NCBI GenBank assembly: GCA_032191485.1
Contig: JAVDOI010000008.1
Location: 4,479,799-4,543,798 of the forward strand
Source: Leptoclinus maculatus
Lineage: Eukaryota; Chordata; Actinopteri; Perciformes; Stichaeidae
Length of the DNA stretch: 64,000 nt
Direction of reading: 5' to 3'
The notes below the pieces were generated by a model. The model was not told the origin of the DNA. It searched no databases and was given only the letters and a program-made list of their open reading frames with translations. Each line of letters begins with the position of its first letter. The first letter of the stretch is position 1. This document shows positions 11,609-24,598 of the stretch, one piece after another. A program made the translations under genes and the position numbers.

Positions 11609-14600
11609 CAGGATCTGGTGGCTACAGCAAATACTGTCCTAGTACTCAGCTTGGCTGCACCGATGTGCTTTTGTCTTTTTACTGTTTTGGTTTTGTTCCC
11701 CTGCTTCGTTTGGTTTCTCTTCGTCTTTGTTTTCCCCCCTTTTTTTTTTGTTCACCTCCTGAGACGTTTTCCTGTCAAAAAGATCCAGAGAGGTGAGGCT
11801 TATGCCATCATGGATCATTTCATATGGAGACAGACGATGGGCAGGAAGAGGAAAAGGTGCTCCGTGGAGGAAAAAAGTCTGATAGCTTTGGAGCAAAGGA
11901 AGAGGTGAACATATATCAAGGCTTCAGGCTGCTGGGAAAGACTTAACTCCCGTGTGTTTGTATAAACATATTTAAGAGAGTGTGGGGAAAGTGATACAAA
12001 GTCATTTTGGGACACTTGTTAGCTGTTGGAGACTTGCAAGCCAAAGCCTTCAGTGCGGTGAATTATTTTCAATGTTTGGCTCCCAGAGCTCTCGTGCCCT
12101 ACTTTCATGGTGGAGAGCATTAACTAAAAGTGTCAGCAAGTGATGGTTCTATACTTCCAGCGTGTCTCAGAGTACGACCCATCGGAGCCGTCGGCCTTGA
12201 ATTTAAATGATGATGTTAAACGCAGACGGGGCATTCTCCTTAAAGGTAATATATGGTACGTAGAAGCACTTCACACTCGAGGTTTGCCAAAAGAAGATAC
12301 TCATCCTTAACTTACTCCAGGTCCCACCAAAGAAAGATAAGCAAAGCCAATCAAAAATCCTTCTTTCTGGGATGTTTTGATGTCTTTGTTCTGAATCATT
12401 ATTACTACTACGAGTGTGTGGAGGATCTGTCTTGCTCTTAATTGAATTAAATACTTAGCTTTCCTCCGACGAAACCAGGCTGTAGCCGGAGGATCACCTT
12501 AAGAAGTTTGTACGACTTGTGTGTGTGTGTGTGTTTTTTTTAAAGCGTACCATTCACCACCGCATAACTGGAAGCAAATCAGGTCGGACAGATTGTTTGT
12601 GTTATTAATGTTTTATCACCAGAGCCCCTTGTAAGCGAGGCTGTTTTCTGTGATCTGAAGAGAAAGGCGATTCAGGAGAGATCTATTGTGAAGCAGGGTG
12701 TTCTGTGGCTCTTGGACAGCCTCTGCGATGCGTTATTCTCTTCCCTTTTGTTTGCCGGCCTGGGAAAAAAAGCTGGCAAATGGGTCTCTCAAGTCAAACT
12801 CTGTCCACCCATCAAGCGTCCTTGAAACCTGAGACGTATTTTCTGTTCCCTTTTGGCCACAACAAAGATGTGGGAGGGAGATTAATTGGACTCCTGTGCT
12901 AATCTTCTGTAAAGCAGAGGGATGGAGCTTGGCTTCGTGTTTCCAGTTCTTTGTGCTAAGCTAAGTGTCTGCTGGCTGTGGCTTCATATTTGACATGCAG
13001 ACTTTTAGAGTGGTGTTTAATCTTCACTCTTTAAACTCTTGGCAAGAAAGTGATTTAGGGATGTCGCCCACAACTTGGCCCCAACTTCAGTGCTGTAGTT
13101 TCCTAGTTTCAGCTTGTGATACCCAGCCTTAGGTATACATCGTCAGTTTTGTTCAATCGCATGCTTTTAGCATTACAATCAATAAGAAAAGAATTAGACG
13201 CCAGTGTCATCTCTAATCTTTCTGATATATAGTACGAGCTCTCTGGCATTTCCCACCAATTATGCCCTCTTCAGACTTTCCTTTCCTTCCTGCTTTCTGA
13301 CGCGACTAACTCATTTTCCATTCTTATTAGAGCTCTCGTGTACCATATCACTTTCTCCCCTCGCTATGAAGTGAGAAAGCCAACCAGTCCCACAGCCTGA
13401 ATGGAGGATTAAAGAGACGTCATCACCCTCGTGTCTGCATATGTGGGTCAGTAACGGAAGCACACGGCACATTAAATGCCAAACCCAAACCACAGTCCCA
13501 ACAGATGCCGGGGGGGACAAGGCTTGTGATTGTGCTTTAAAAAAAATACATAAATAGTGAGAGCATTACATGAGGTGTCACAGTTGCCCCCTACCTCACT
13601 CCAGAGATGTTTCATCTACAGTAGATGTCCTATGGCTCCTCATTCTTTCTTTTACATTTTTTTTCCACGCTTTGCCCTCATTTTTCTCTTTCCACTCCTC
13701 GTCCCAAGAGGTGCAATTAAAGAGCATGAGGTCACCTTTTTTTTTGCCGAGAGTTTTGTCCTGGAATGCAAAATGAGCCCACTTCTAGCGACACAGGCTT
13801 GTACCCATCACCTTCTCTCACACGGCACGCCCCCGGGGATCATTTAAAACCAGTAGCGTTTATTAGAAAAAATCCCAGAGGGGGGGGGGGAGGGTTCGAA
13901 AACTTGATTTAGCATGGATCGATGGCCCGTATGATGAAGCTTCGGGTATTTATTATCTAGTCGTCTCTTGCTTGACGGTACAATTGAAAGGCGAAATAAA
14001 TGTCTTATAGAATATATTGGAGGGCCCCCTCCGGATCCTTGGCGCCCCTCTACGTGATGAGGAATCTTCACTGCCATACTTCATTATTATTGTGATCTTT
14101 TACAGCAAACAAAAGCAGTGACGGATCTTCTGAAGTTATCTGCTGAGAGAGCACATTTGCAAAGCCAGTGCTGCTGAGAAGGGACTCGTAAGAGACTCCG
14201 ACATGCACACAAAGACGTGCACGCGTACGACACACAAGCACATTTACCGTTAGGACCTTGAGTTCATTTGCAAAACTCCTCTGTGTTTTATTATTAAAAG
14301 CATTAAACTGACAACAACTCCACATGCACTTGCCTGCTCTCTTCTGTGCCCACATACGAGGCAGAGCAGACAGGTTTCCCCCTCCTTCGCAATTACCTCC
14401 CAATGGGGTCCGTGCCTGGTCGTGAAGCGGGCCCCTGTGAAGGTTGGAGAGAACAGTGGAGGGAGTGGCAACCTCCCCTGTCATTAGGGTTGAACGAAGG
14501 GCTACGCAAATGGCGGCCATCACCGCCTGTCACATCGGAGTCCCACAAAGAGTGACGGGTTGACACCATCCACCCACTTTCCATTTCTACTCCGTCGGTG

Positions 14601-17550
14601 TCTATATCCCAGGGGCTCCATCATGGTGCGGCAAAAAAAAAAAAAATCATCTGTCTCCATAGCGACCAGAGCCAAAGTGACAAATCGGGGTCTGGTCCGT
14701 CCCACCTCTCCGGAGAGCGAATCCCAACCCTCCAATGAATATTGCCTATTTGTCCTGGAACCAATAAGGCCTCAAACTGAAACTGCTTGCATGGCGCGTC
14801 GCATATCATCATAACTGTAAGACGTAAAACAGGTTTTATCATCGTGGTAATATACAGCAGCAGCCGAGGCTGGGAAATGATTTATACATACTGTCGTGTC
14901 ATTACGAAGTACGAGGACGTGCAGAGTGGAGCTCCAACCGACGCTGGATTTATTTATTTATTTTGTTGATCTGATAACGATATTGATTTTTTTTTTTTTT
15001 TTTTTTACATTAACAAAACATCAACAAAACACTTTGTGATTACAAAGTGTCAAAGTTGATAATTACAACAATTAAACATTTATTGCTGCAGTTAACTGCT
15101 CTGCCAACATCCACGCCTACAACAGTATATCTGCGATAACCTGATATCAGCTTTTAACGATGCATTGGTCAGAGTCCAGTGCACAGAGAAACAACGTGTT
15201 CGTTATCCTGTTTATCGAATCGTGCAAGGTGGGTTTAATCTTTGTTAAACTGCTGTGCTTCATACACGTCGTCATTAGACACGCATATATCCATATACAG
15301 CATCTCATTTTAGCGTATCTCAGACCCCATAGTCTTCTCCTCACTGACCTTGTAAACTATAATGATGCTGCAGATACTGTGGATAGTTTTTATTCATTGT
15401 TTTGGGCGTATTTGTGGAAACCTCTTCTGAGCTTTGGCCCTCTGGTGAGGCGTTTCCCCCATGGCACCAGTTTAGTGACAACTGTGTTTCCAGGCGACGT
15501 AGTGACAACTGAAGAATCCTCATATTGTGTGACGAAAAATGAACACAAGACATTTCTTCCAAAGTATTATGTCCCTTAACCGCATTCAACATTTGGGTGG
15601 ACAAGTCATGTTTTTTCTTTTCCCACTTGGAATGTGAGAAATAGTTATCCCAGCGTACTCGCGTTAGCACTCATTCCCACTAATCATACATGTTAATTGT
15701 ACTCCTACTGAGTCATTGGCCACACACGGAGTGTTGTTTGTTGTGCATTATAGAAAGAAGGGGGAGCTTTCGTCCAGCTGTGGTGATGGGGGAAAATTCA
15801 CCATAGGTAGCATACAGTCTTAATACGGTATATGACAAAAACTAATATTGATATCAGTTGGAGTTGGATCTACACTGGAGCGCTAGTGAACAACATCATG
15901 AATACAGATTTGCAGGTATACGTTAAGATATATAAGGATTGAGAACAATTAAAACTCGAGAACACTGCTCTCAACCACTTCTTATGATTAGTTGAGCAAG
16001 CTCACTTCATGAACTCGGTGAGACGTTGGCATCAGCAGAAGGGAGAGAGTATCTCACCCTAACTGTGGGTCCACGCTCCAGCATTAAAGCTGCCGGTAGA
16101 TGAGGAACTTGACAGCGGGCCTCTGATAATGCACTCTGCTGTCAGAGCAGGTTTCTTTTCCCGGTGCATGTAATGTGACGGCCGTGGCTGCACAGCTCTG
16201 CATCTGCTGGCACTGAGGCACAGCGACGACTGCCTGGAGGATCACAGCACACCCAGACTCGTAGCAAGAAGCTAGCAGGCTGAGCTAGTGACAGGGTTAT
16301 AAAAGCATGGGTTGTACCGAGATCCTGAGGGGTTTCGTGAGGACAAATTGCCGTGGTAGGATGCAAAGCCAGGAGAATTAAAAGGCTCGGAGAAAGACTT
16401 TAGTTGAAATAAGAAAGATGTGGAGTGCATGACCTCAACCAGGTACCAGGTACTTAATTGTACCTGGGATCTGCTGTGGGGCTTTTCCTTGCTCATCATG
16501 TCATTTGATGTATAGAAAGTTGATCTGCTTCCTCATCCGCACAATCCAAACTATCAAGTTCCCCTCATTGGGCATGAGCGCATCATCAAGCCTCTGCGCT
16601 AGGATTAAAGCCCCAAATGATGAACGACTGGTTGCAAAATGTATGACGAAGCAGGAGGATTATGAGGGATTGTTCTCTCTTCTACTGTAACGATTCAATC
16701 GCTAGCTGACGAACACGAGGGGGCAAAGGTCAAATCTGCTGTATCCGGATAAAGCCTCAAACCCCCCCTCCCCGTGTTGTTGTATCTTGACGTTGTGGAC
16801 CGTTTTGGACCCTGGGTTTATATAATCTGTGATCGCTGATCAGTCTGCAGTGACGTATTTGCCGGAGTCACTCTGGCGATGACGTCTCTGAGACATGAGA
16901 CATGCCGTTTGCTGTGTAGTAATCAGTGTTTGGCAGTTTTAATCACAAGCTTTTCCTGCCAAGCTCTTAAGCTGGTGGCAGATTTAGCTTCATTCACTTA
17001 TTTTAGGGACTATTAATATACAGTACTTTTCTTTTTTTTTAGCTTCGCCTCTACTCTCAGCTTGAATATTTCACTCAGCTGAAGAGTCTCGCAGTAACTC
17101 GTCCTCAAAGTGCCAACACATCCGCCCATCTTTCCATCCGTCATCTTTGAAACTGTCCACCGTGACGCATCAGACTTCCAGTCTTCTCAATGACTATTAC
17201 ATTCCCCTTAGACACCCCTGTCTGTCAGGTGTAAAGGAACATTTAGTTTGTGTCTCCATGCTCACTCAATCATTCACCAGTCGCTCTTCTGATGTCTTTT
17301 ACGTTCCCTGAGTTGTGTTTACACCTCTGACTGTCCTCTGTCTGGATTCCTGCGGCTCTCAGACTTTGCCGTCGTCTCGCTCCTTCACACGTTGGCAACC
17401 CGCTGAGCAGAAATCTCCTCGTTCCTGTGGTGAGCGTCGTACCTTGAAGCATCAAAACTTGGCTCTCGGAGTGTCGCAACGACTTAACAGTGGCGCCGGG
17501 TTGACCTCTGCAGCCTGTAGTGTCTCTCATGCTCATGCGCACGCAAACGC

Positions 17551-17597
17551 CCTCTCTCTCTCTCTCTCGCTCTCTCGCTCTCTCTCTCTCTCTCTCT
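17551..17597. repeat. (CT)n microsatellite with GC interruptions
   Basis: About 47 bp of CT dinucleotides broken by two CGCT interruptions. It gives spurious Leu-Ser and Arg-Glu open frames on the two strands. Confidence 0.93.
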
Positions 17598-18353
17598 GTA
17601 TCTCCCTGCACGCGATCTGTGCCTGCGGAAAATGCTTCCTCCTGTCTCGTCGCTAGAAATCCAGATCACTGCCAGGTGAGACTCAGTGGTGACTCTTGAC
17701 TGGTGAGTGAGGGGGGGGGGGGGGAAGGAGGACGGTGGTGGCAGAATGAATAAGTAACATTGTATGAAATGAATTCCTATTGTCGGTGTGCATCCGGCAC
17801 CCGCGAGGGTTTGGAAGAACCTTCACACTGAGTTCCACAGTCTGGGCCACACTTCACAGCTGTGGGGGGGGGGGGTTTGTGAAGGCTGCTAACAGCCTCT
17901 GGCCTCCTGGAAACAGAAGATGGGGTGGCACTGAAATAAACAGAGGAACGGGCGAGGAACTGAAACGGGAATTGATTTTGAGTAATGCGGACAAGTGTTT
18001 CAAATTGACCTAACTCGCATTCCTGCCGGAAATATTGCTCGAAAGTTTGCTGTCGCGCCGTAATCAAGTGTGAAATTGCAGGTGAGCTTGCAGCAGTACC
18101 TCTCAGTGTACAGACGAGAGGTCTCTAAATGGGCTATCTACAGTCGATTAGAAAAGTATCATGTCCTCTTTTTCTTAATTAAAACCCTTTTTTTTTTTTT
18201 TAAATTAGCTGCAGTTGCATTTTAACACAAGTGCCAGAAGCTACACTTATTTCTGTACCGCCTGTTTGAAACCTGAAACCTTGTACTGTCCTCCAGACCA
18301 GTTGTTAAAAGACATGAAGCAGATGTACAAAAGAGCACACGCAAACTTTAGAT

Positions 18354-18354
<1 letters not shown>

Positions 18355-18447
<93 letters not shown>
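18355..18447. repeat. (CA)46 microsatellite
   Basis: 93 bp of uninterrupted CA. His-Thr and Cys-Val open frames over it are artefacts. Confidence 0.98.
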
Positions 18448-18449
<2 letters not shown>

Positions 18450-20097
18450 CTTCCTAACTCCAGGTTCTTATCTACCTTTGAATGCCTACAGGGCTGCACT
18501 AAATGATGCGCAGCGGCTGCTCTGCTTGGACAACCGTCTTTGTCAACAGGTTATTAAGGCTCTCCTAAATTGGTTGGGCTGCACGCTTTTCTGTGTGCAA
18601 CTATAGTGAGCTAGAAAGCCCCCGTTCAGACGAGATAAAGACCGGTGGGCAGCAACATGAAGCACTGCTGCGCTTTATCTAACGAAGGAATCGGAGATTA
18701 AGCTTGCAAAGTGGATTTCTATCAGGGGTTACACCTGGGACCTCGGACTGGAAACAATATTTCACTCTTCCCCCTGCTAACCCCTCCTTGCAAACTAAAG
18801 TTTCATATATATATATATGACTGGGAATATTGTTTTTGTTTTGTTTACTTTCTGGATTTAAGTAGGATGACCTTACACCGGGTTGAATTTGTCGCTGCGG
18901 CGCCGCGGCTGAGTGTCTTTATCAACTACCTAATCAGAGCCTCTAGCTTTAGCTGTCATCTCCAATCAGGTTTTAGGGGTTGACAGAGCATCAGATGTAT
19001 GATCCCCACCCCGACACCCCCCCTTCTACTGTGCTGCGTGTTTGTTGATCAATGCAAGAGAGGCATTTGGGAGAGAGAGAGAGAGGAGGCAAGAGGTTCG
19101 ATAACACTGCGTGCGGTGTGTAATCTCATCCGAGGGGGCTGTCATATCAGACAGGGTTGCTGCACTGACACGCCACGCTCTCCCAGAGTGGCAAATTAGA
19201 TTGCTGCAATTAGATTGACGTGCGTGCGCACCGCTCAAAAGGCTGCAGCCTCTCTCATCGTGTCTGGACAGTGTGCATTTTGCATTTGTCGGTGATTAGA
19301 TTAATGTGTGTTGATTGGCTCTCACGTCTTTAACACTTTGGTAGTTGTTGGAAAAATTCACTCGAGACCGATTGGAAAATCATTGATCGCAGGACATTTA
19401 TTCTTGCAAGAAGGAGACGGAGTTGGTTCACGTACAGGATGTGTACATCAAGGCCGCTCGGGATTCTGACTCTGAGCTTCTGATATTCATACTGAGTAAA
19501 CAACATGCAAGCTTGCTCAAGTAAACTCAGTCCCGCCCCTTTCTTCTACCGCATGTGATCATCATCATCTAAGTCACCATAATGGACCCGAAAATAAGTA
19601 CGCAAAAAAATGATATCGTTCATAACACACTAGTTAAATAAAGCATTCTATTTTAAAATGAACGCCAAACAATGCTTAGCCAATTTAATTTGTATACAAG
19701 TTTTGAAGCTTGTCTGAAAAAGTAGAATATCAAAAGAAGTGAATATGGGCTCTCCTTAAAGAGATTACAGATTGATAGCGTCTACCTTTTGACGAGTGTT
19801 CATCAGCGGCCATTGTGCAACATGCAGAGAATCACTGATGGGCCCTAAAATAAAAGGATTCCTGCTGTCCCTGATTCTAGCCAAAGCCTCCTCTGAAGGC
19901 CTCATAATGGAACAAATTTGTTTTGACTCCGGCTCTAATGTGCCTTGATCTATCAAATCTTTGTCCCTTCCTTTGTCTCGCAAAGTGCTATCGCTCTGGA
20001 AAGGCACGAAGCACCATTAGATGCATGTCTTTTTTTGCGGTGCAGTTTGACTGTGTGATTACTAAAATGGTGAAAGTGGAGAGGCAGAGGGGGATAG

Positions 20098-20240
<143 letters not shown>

Positions 20241-20426
20241 TGAGTGAGTCCGGATGCAATCAGGACCGGTTGCCTCTAATTGTATCCATGTGGTGCTTTA
20301 CTGATGGGTTAGGGAGAGTAGTAGTGGGATTTATATGCACAGTACTGGTAGCCATGGCAGCAAGGCAGTCATACAGATGAATTCACAGAACAAGGAAGGA
20401 TTCAGACGTACAGTACTGACTCTGCC

Positions 20427-20579
20427 TCCTCACCTCCACTCCTCATCTTCCACGGGCTCTTCGTCTGGACAGGCGTGCTACATCAATGTCTCGCACACAA
20501 CACAGCTGTGCATATTCCTTGAAGCGGGGGGGGGTCACCTTTCCTCATCCTTATGATTCAAGCAATGCATCTCAGTAAA
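20427..20579 (+). repeat. Diverged local duplication, copy 1
   Basis: Shared blocks with copy 2 at 21118-21256 include CATCTTCCAC, GTCTGGACA, ACAGCTGTGCATATTCCT and CAATGCATCTCAGTAAA, in the same order. The copies lie about 690 bp apart in direct orientation and differ by small indels. Confidence 0.75.
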
Positions 20580-21117
20580 TAGACCTCTCCAAACAGCCCT
20601 GTCTCCCGTCAGCTGCTCCCCCAGGCTCTCATTGGATGCACCTCTTGTTCGGCGGTATTACTTGAGATTAGAGATCCTCAAAGGTTGATTGGAGGGACCG
20701 TGAGGTACGTTGCAATTTGTCCGATGTAAAGAGAACAAATTGTGCAGTCTTGAGTCAAAGCGAGGATTCAATCGAACATGTCCAATGATCCCCATGTATG
20801 CACCTTTGTTCTGTGCAGGAACTGGTAGAGCAGTCTTTACATTGATAATCAGTGGGATTACGTTCCCCCTCTTACATCTCGTAGCAAGGGGAGAATCTGG
20901 AAGTAAGGATCTTATATTTGCGGCTGCAGAAGTGCCAGTTCCCTCCGATAGAGCCACTGTCAGTTTCTGCAGGCTTATCTTTGGATAGTTGCTGAACAGT
21001 TTGGGCCCCTGCAGTCAGAAATAGTTTGTTGGGATGCCTACAAGCAGTCGGAGGTCCAGCAGCCTGTGTCTGGTATGTTTTCTACCACTTCTTTGAGAGC
21101 TGGGCTGTTTTCTGAGC

Positions 21118-21256
21118 CGCCCCACCTCCCTTTTTCATCTTCCACTGCTCTTGTCTGGACAGCGGTGCTGTATCAATGTGTCACAGCTGTGCATATTCCT
21201 CAGAGCAGGGTCAGCTTTGCGTAGTCTTCTGATTTGAACAATGCATCTCAGTAAAC
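21118..21256 (+). repeat. Diverged local duplication, copy 2
   Basis: This is the partner of 20427-20579, with the same ordered blocks. It lies about 80 bp upstream of a LINE-like 3' tail (21333-21385), so both copies may derive from a retroelement. Confidence 0.75.
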
Positions 21257-21332
21257 AAACGGCTTTAAATGTAAATGGACTCCTCCGGATTGAAGTGCAA
21301 GTAAACGAGTTGCGAGAGTGTAAACCTGCACC

Positions 21333-21385
21333 TGAACATTTCCCCACTGTGGGACTAATAAAGGATTATCTTATGTTATCTTAAG
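21333..21385 (+). mobile_element. Retroelement-like 3' tail
   Basis: TTCCCCACTGTGGGACTAAT is followed by AAAGGATTATCTTATGTTAT, ending in short TTATCTTA-type repeats. Such tails mark the 3' ends of fish LINEs or SINEs in my memory. No reverse transcriptase sequence is seen upstream, so this would be a heavily 5'-truncated insertion. A weaker tail-like string occurs at 22848-22873. Confidence 0.45.
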
Positions 21386-23125
21386 ACTGTATGTAATGTA
21401 TGTAAAGGATTTTAGCTTTTAAATTGTTAAAGATATGTCCAGGGGTACCTAATGAACCTGTCACGTGTTGAAAGTGTGGTCATTGAAGTGGCATTAAAAA
21501 AAGATTAAAATCTCAAAAGACAATCTTTTCACCCGCAAATCACCAAACTAGCTCGGCTGCCCCAACGATAACCTTATCTACAAGCACCGCTCCATTTAAA
21601 TGACATCTGTGCACCCAAAATTACTGTTTTGAATAGTTTCTACATTCACAAAGTCTGTCTTCATCTGTCAGAGGGGCAGATTTTCCAACAAATCCTACGA
21701 ATTAAACGACAAAATACGTTTCTAACGACATAAAGCAGTGTTTTCTGATCTGACGCCACTATCGGCAGGACGACATAACAACAATGACTGATTAGAATAA
21801 ATCTAATAAATGTATGAAGGTTATAGGCACAAACACCACTTTTTTTTTTGGAATGATCGTGGTCTGAGTCACAATTACTATAAGGTCAGGGGTCGCCATG
21901 GTTACAACAATAACCCCCTTTGATTTTACATAAGGGAACGGTTGTGGTCATGGTCACAAGAAGCCTTTAAATAAGCACGAGTTGGAGCACATCCAGTCGA
22001 TCCTCCCTCCGCAGCTGGTTGGTTATTGATTATTCTTGATTTATCTGACATCTGCTCCTCAAGCAGACTAAAGCGCACAGTTGGCATTGAAAGCCTTTTT
22101 TTCAGAACGGTCCATCTTGATTGATAGACGTGACATTCCTCTCGCACTGTTTCAACCTGCCCTTTTTCATGTTCTGCCCACCTAATCCCACTCCCTCTAA
22201 ACCTACTCTCTTCTCTCACACCGTTGCCCCCGTTGGCGCTCCTCCATCAAAATTCCACTCACCTGCAGAGTCGTCTCCTTAGCGCACTTTATCCGTGCGG
22301 CTAACCTCGTGCCTCGAATGGCAAAACGGCTATACATATCGTTAACATCACACAGGCACAGCAGCTCGCTAACCCCGTCGCTCTGGTGCCAGATAGCATT
22401 AGCGCTAACAAGATGCTCATTGCCCTGGCGATTGATAAGTGGATACTGGCAACCGCTAGTAACACGGCAGTGTAATTAATGTGCATCACAGCGTCTGCAT
22501 GGATAATATTCACTTTGATGACGTGCACAGGGTGACTTATTGACCACATGTTTGATTTTTTTTATTCTTTTGGCTGTTTGTGCCATGAGTCACAAGCTCC
22601 GATGAGAAAGACACATAGAGCTTTGATTTGACTCCTGTTTTCCCAATGGGTGTATTGAAACACTTCATCTCTGAAATCGTGTTATGCCTATCTGGTTTAC
22701 TCTATTGCATCTTTAATGTGCCTCGTCAATGGAATTTACGACAACCATCTGATGGCATTTCAGGAATATCGGCATATATTTTGCATGCACGTCGCACAGT
22801 TTATTCTGGTTAGATGGAATTAGAGCAGAAATGTTGCCTCTGAACTGTCCCCTTGAGGGATTAAATAAAAGGAGGGGGTTTACCCTCATACATATATCAG
22901 TAGAGTGAGTGCATGCGTGTACGTTTAGAGAAAAAGAGAGGAGGAGAAAGCGAGGCAAGTATTGTCACAACACACAAACGGACTGCAGTGTGATTGATCG
23001 GGGCGGACTCTCTCCGTCTAATGTAACCCCCCCTAACCGACAATGACTGGCCTGTGACAGCCATGATGAATGAACATCCACCAGCCAATGTTTTACTAAT
23101 GGCTTGCTATGTACTCTGCGTGCCT

Positions 23126-23146
23126 ACACACACACACACACACACA
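23126..23146. repeat. (AC)n short microsatellite
   Basis: 21 bp of alternating AC. Confidence 0.9.
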
Positions 23147-24364
23147 TTTATTAGCTAATAATGCAAGACCCGCCCTAGTTCATATTCTGTATCAGTGGTG
23201 TGAATTCCCCAACATATATGCAATTGATCAAATTATCATGTGTATCAATCTTTATAAATACACACCTATTGACCCTGTCTTCAGAGAATCCCTCAAGGCT
23301 CCTTTTATTTGTAGAAAAGGGCTACAGAAATAAATAGGGTCTTAGACCATGGAAGCTGAAGGAGAACACCATGATGGATTGATCCGCTCCGTCTATCCTC
23401 AGAGTCAATCAATCATCTTAGCTTTGGTGCTTTTCTCAATAGGAATTTTCCACACTCTGCTGCTTTCCCCTGCGGCCACAGAGAGCTTCGGCTACCTCTG
23501 GGGTTGGATAACCAGAGTGCATTAGATATATGAATACACCCTCCTTCTCAGTTGTCACCATCACTGTTTGTCATCGAGAAGAGATGAGGCTGCTGGGTAA
23601 GCTAACTGAAAACGCCTTTCCCACACAATAGAGTCAACGTTTTGAGTACCTTACTTCCTCTGTTACATCTTCAGAAGCGGAAAGTCTTTCTGATTTGATA
23701 CACCAAAAGACATTTGACACTGAATACAGTTAGTGCTAGGGCTAATGGCTAACAGCCTCGGCAGATGGTCCTCTAGAGTTACTGGAAGAGGACTATGTGT
23801 CTTGCCTCAGGCTAGCACTGCCCTCTCGCTGACAGTATGAGGTGAACTGCCAGCAGGCAAACTACAGCAGGTGAGCTTTCAAAGGGTGAGGATGCTTGGC
23901 AAATTTAATAGGAATAGTCAAAGCCGTGACACGGCAACTTTTGTCAGGAGTACGAGCTTGGTACGGGGTAACTGTAGAAATCAGTTTCCGGTCATGTTGT
24001 GCGGCTTTACGAGTGATTTGGAAGGCGCACAGAGCTTCAGTGTTTTTCTGCCTCTTAGACTATTAATAGTACGGGATTTATGGTCGAAGCATATGGCACC
24101 AATCATCCAGTCGAGCCAAGCCATTGACCCCCTGTCCTGCGTGCCCTTCGGCAGCCGGACTAACCTCATCAGCTAATCCATGAAGGTTTGAAGATGAGGT
24201 GAAAGGGCAGTGGTGGTCAGAGTTTTGATAGTAGCAATGTAAGGGCAGCTACAAATACTAAACCAACAGCATGTCTGGTAGAGCGGATTGACGGTAAAGG
24301 AGTTTGATGTTTGGGTCACTTCAGCTGTGCATCATTTGAATATAAAGGCAACATTTTAGTACCA

Positions 24365-24598
24365 AACAATTAGTGACTCAATTGATTAATTAACAGACAG
24401 AAAGGTCTTCAACAACAGCTCATTGTTTTCTGTTTATTGGCTTCACGGCACGAAAACAGCAGCAGAGGCCAAATCATTTATTGTTAGAATTAAACAAAAA
24501 GGCTTCAACTTTTGTTTTTATGCTGACATTTTATGGACTTAACAATTAACTGATCAAACTAAACTAAAAGTAATTATCAGTTGCAGCCCTGCATCTTT
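24365..24598 (+). repeat. Teleost interspersed repeat, diverged copy (family 2)
   Basis: It begins near AGTGACTCAATTGATTAATT and ends GTAATTATCAGTTGCAGCCC, with GCTGACATTTTATGGACTTA inside. These match the two ends and an interior block of the repeat also seen at 6392-6532, 30901-31085 and 61889-62150. The middle is diverged. Confidence 0.5.

Noticed and set aside
11618..11908. 96-codon frame with a Phe/Val-rich hydrophobic start resembling a membrane protein
   Set aside because: Hydrophobicity comes from a T-rich stretch; no start context, splice sites or family resemblance.
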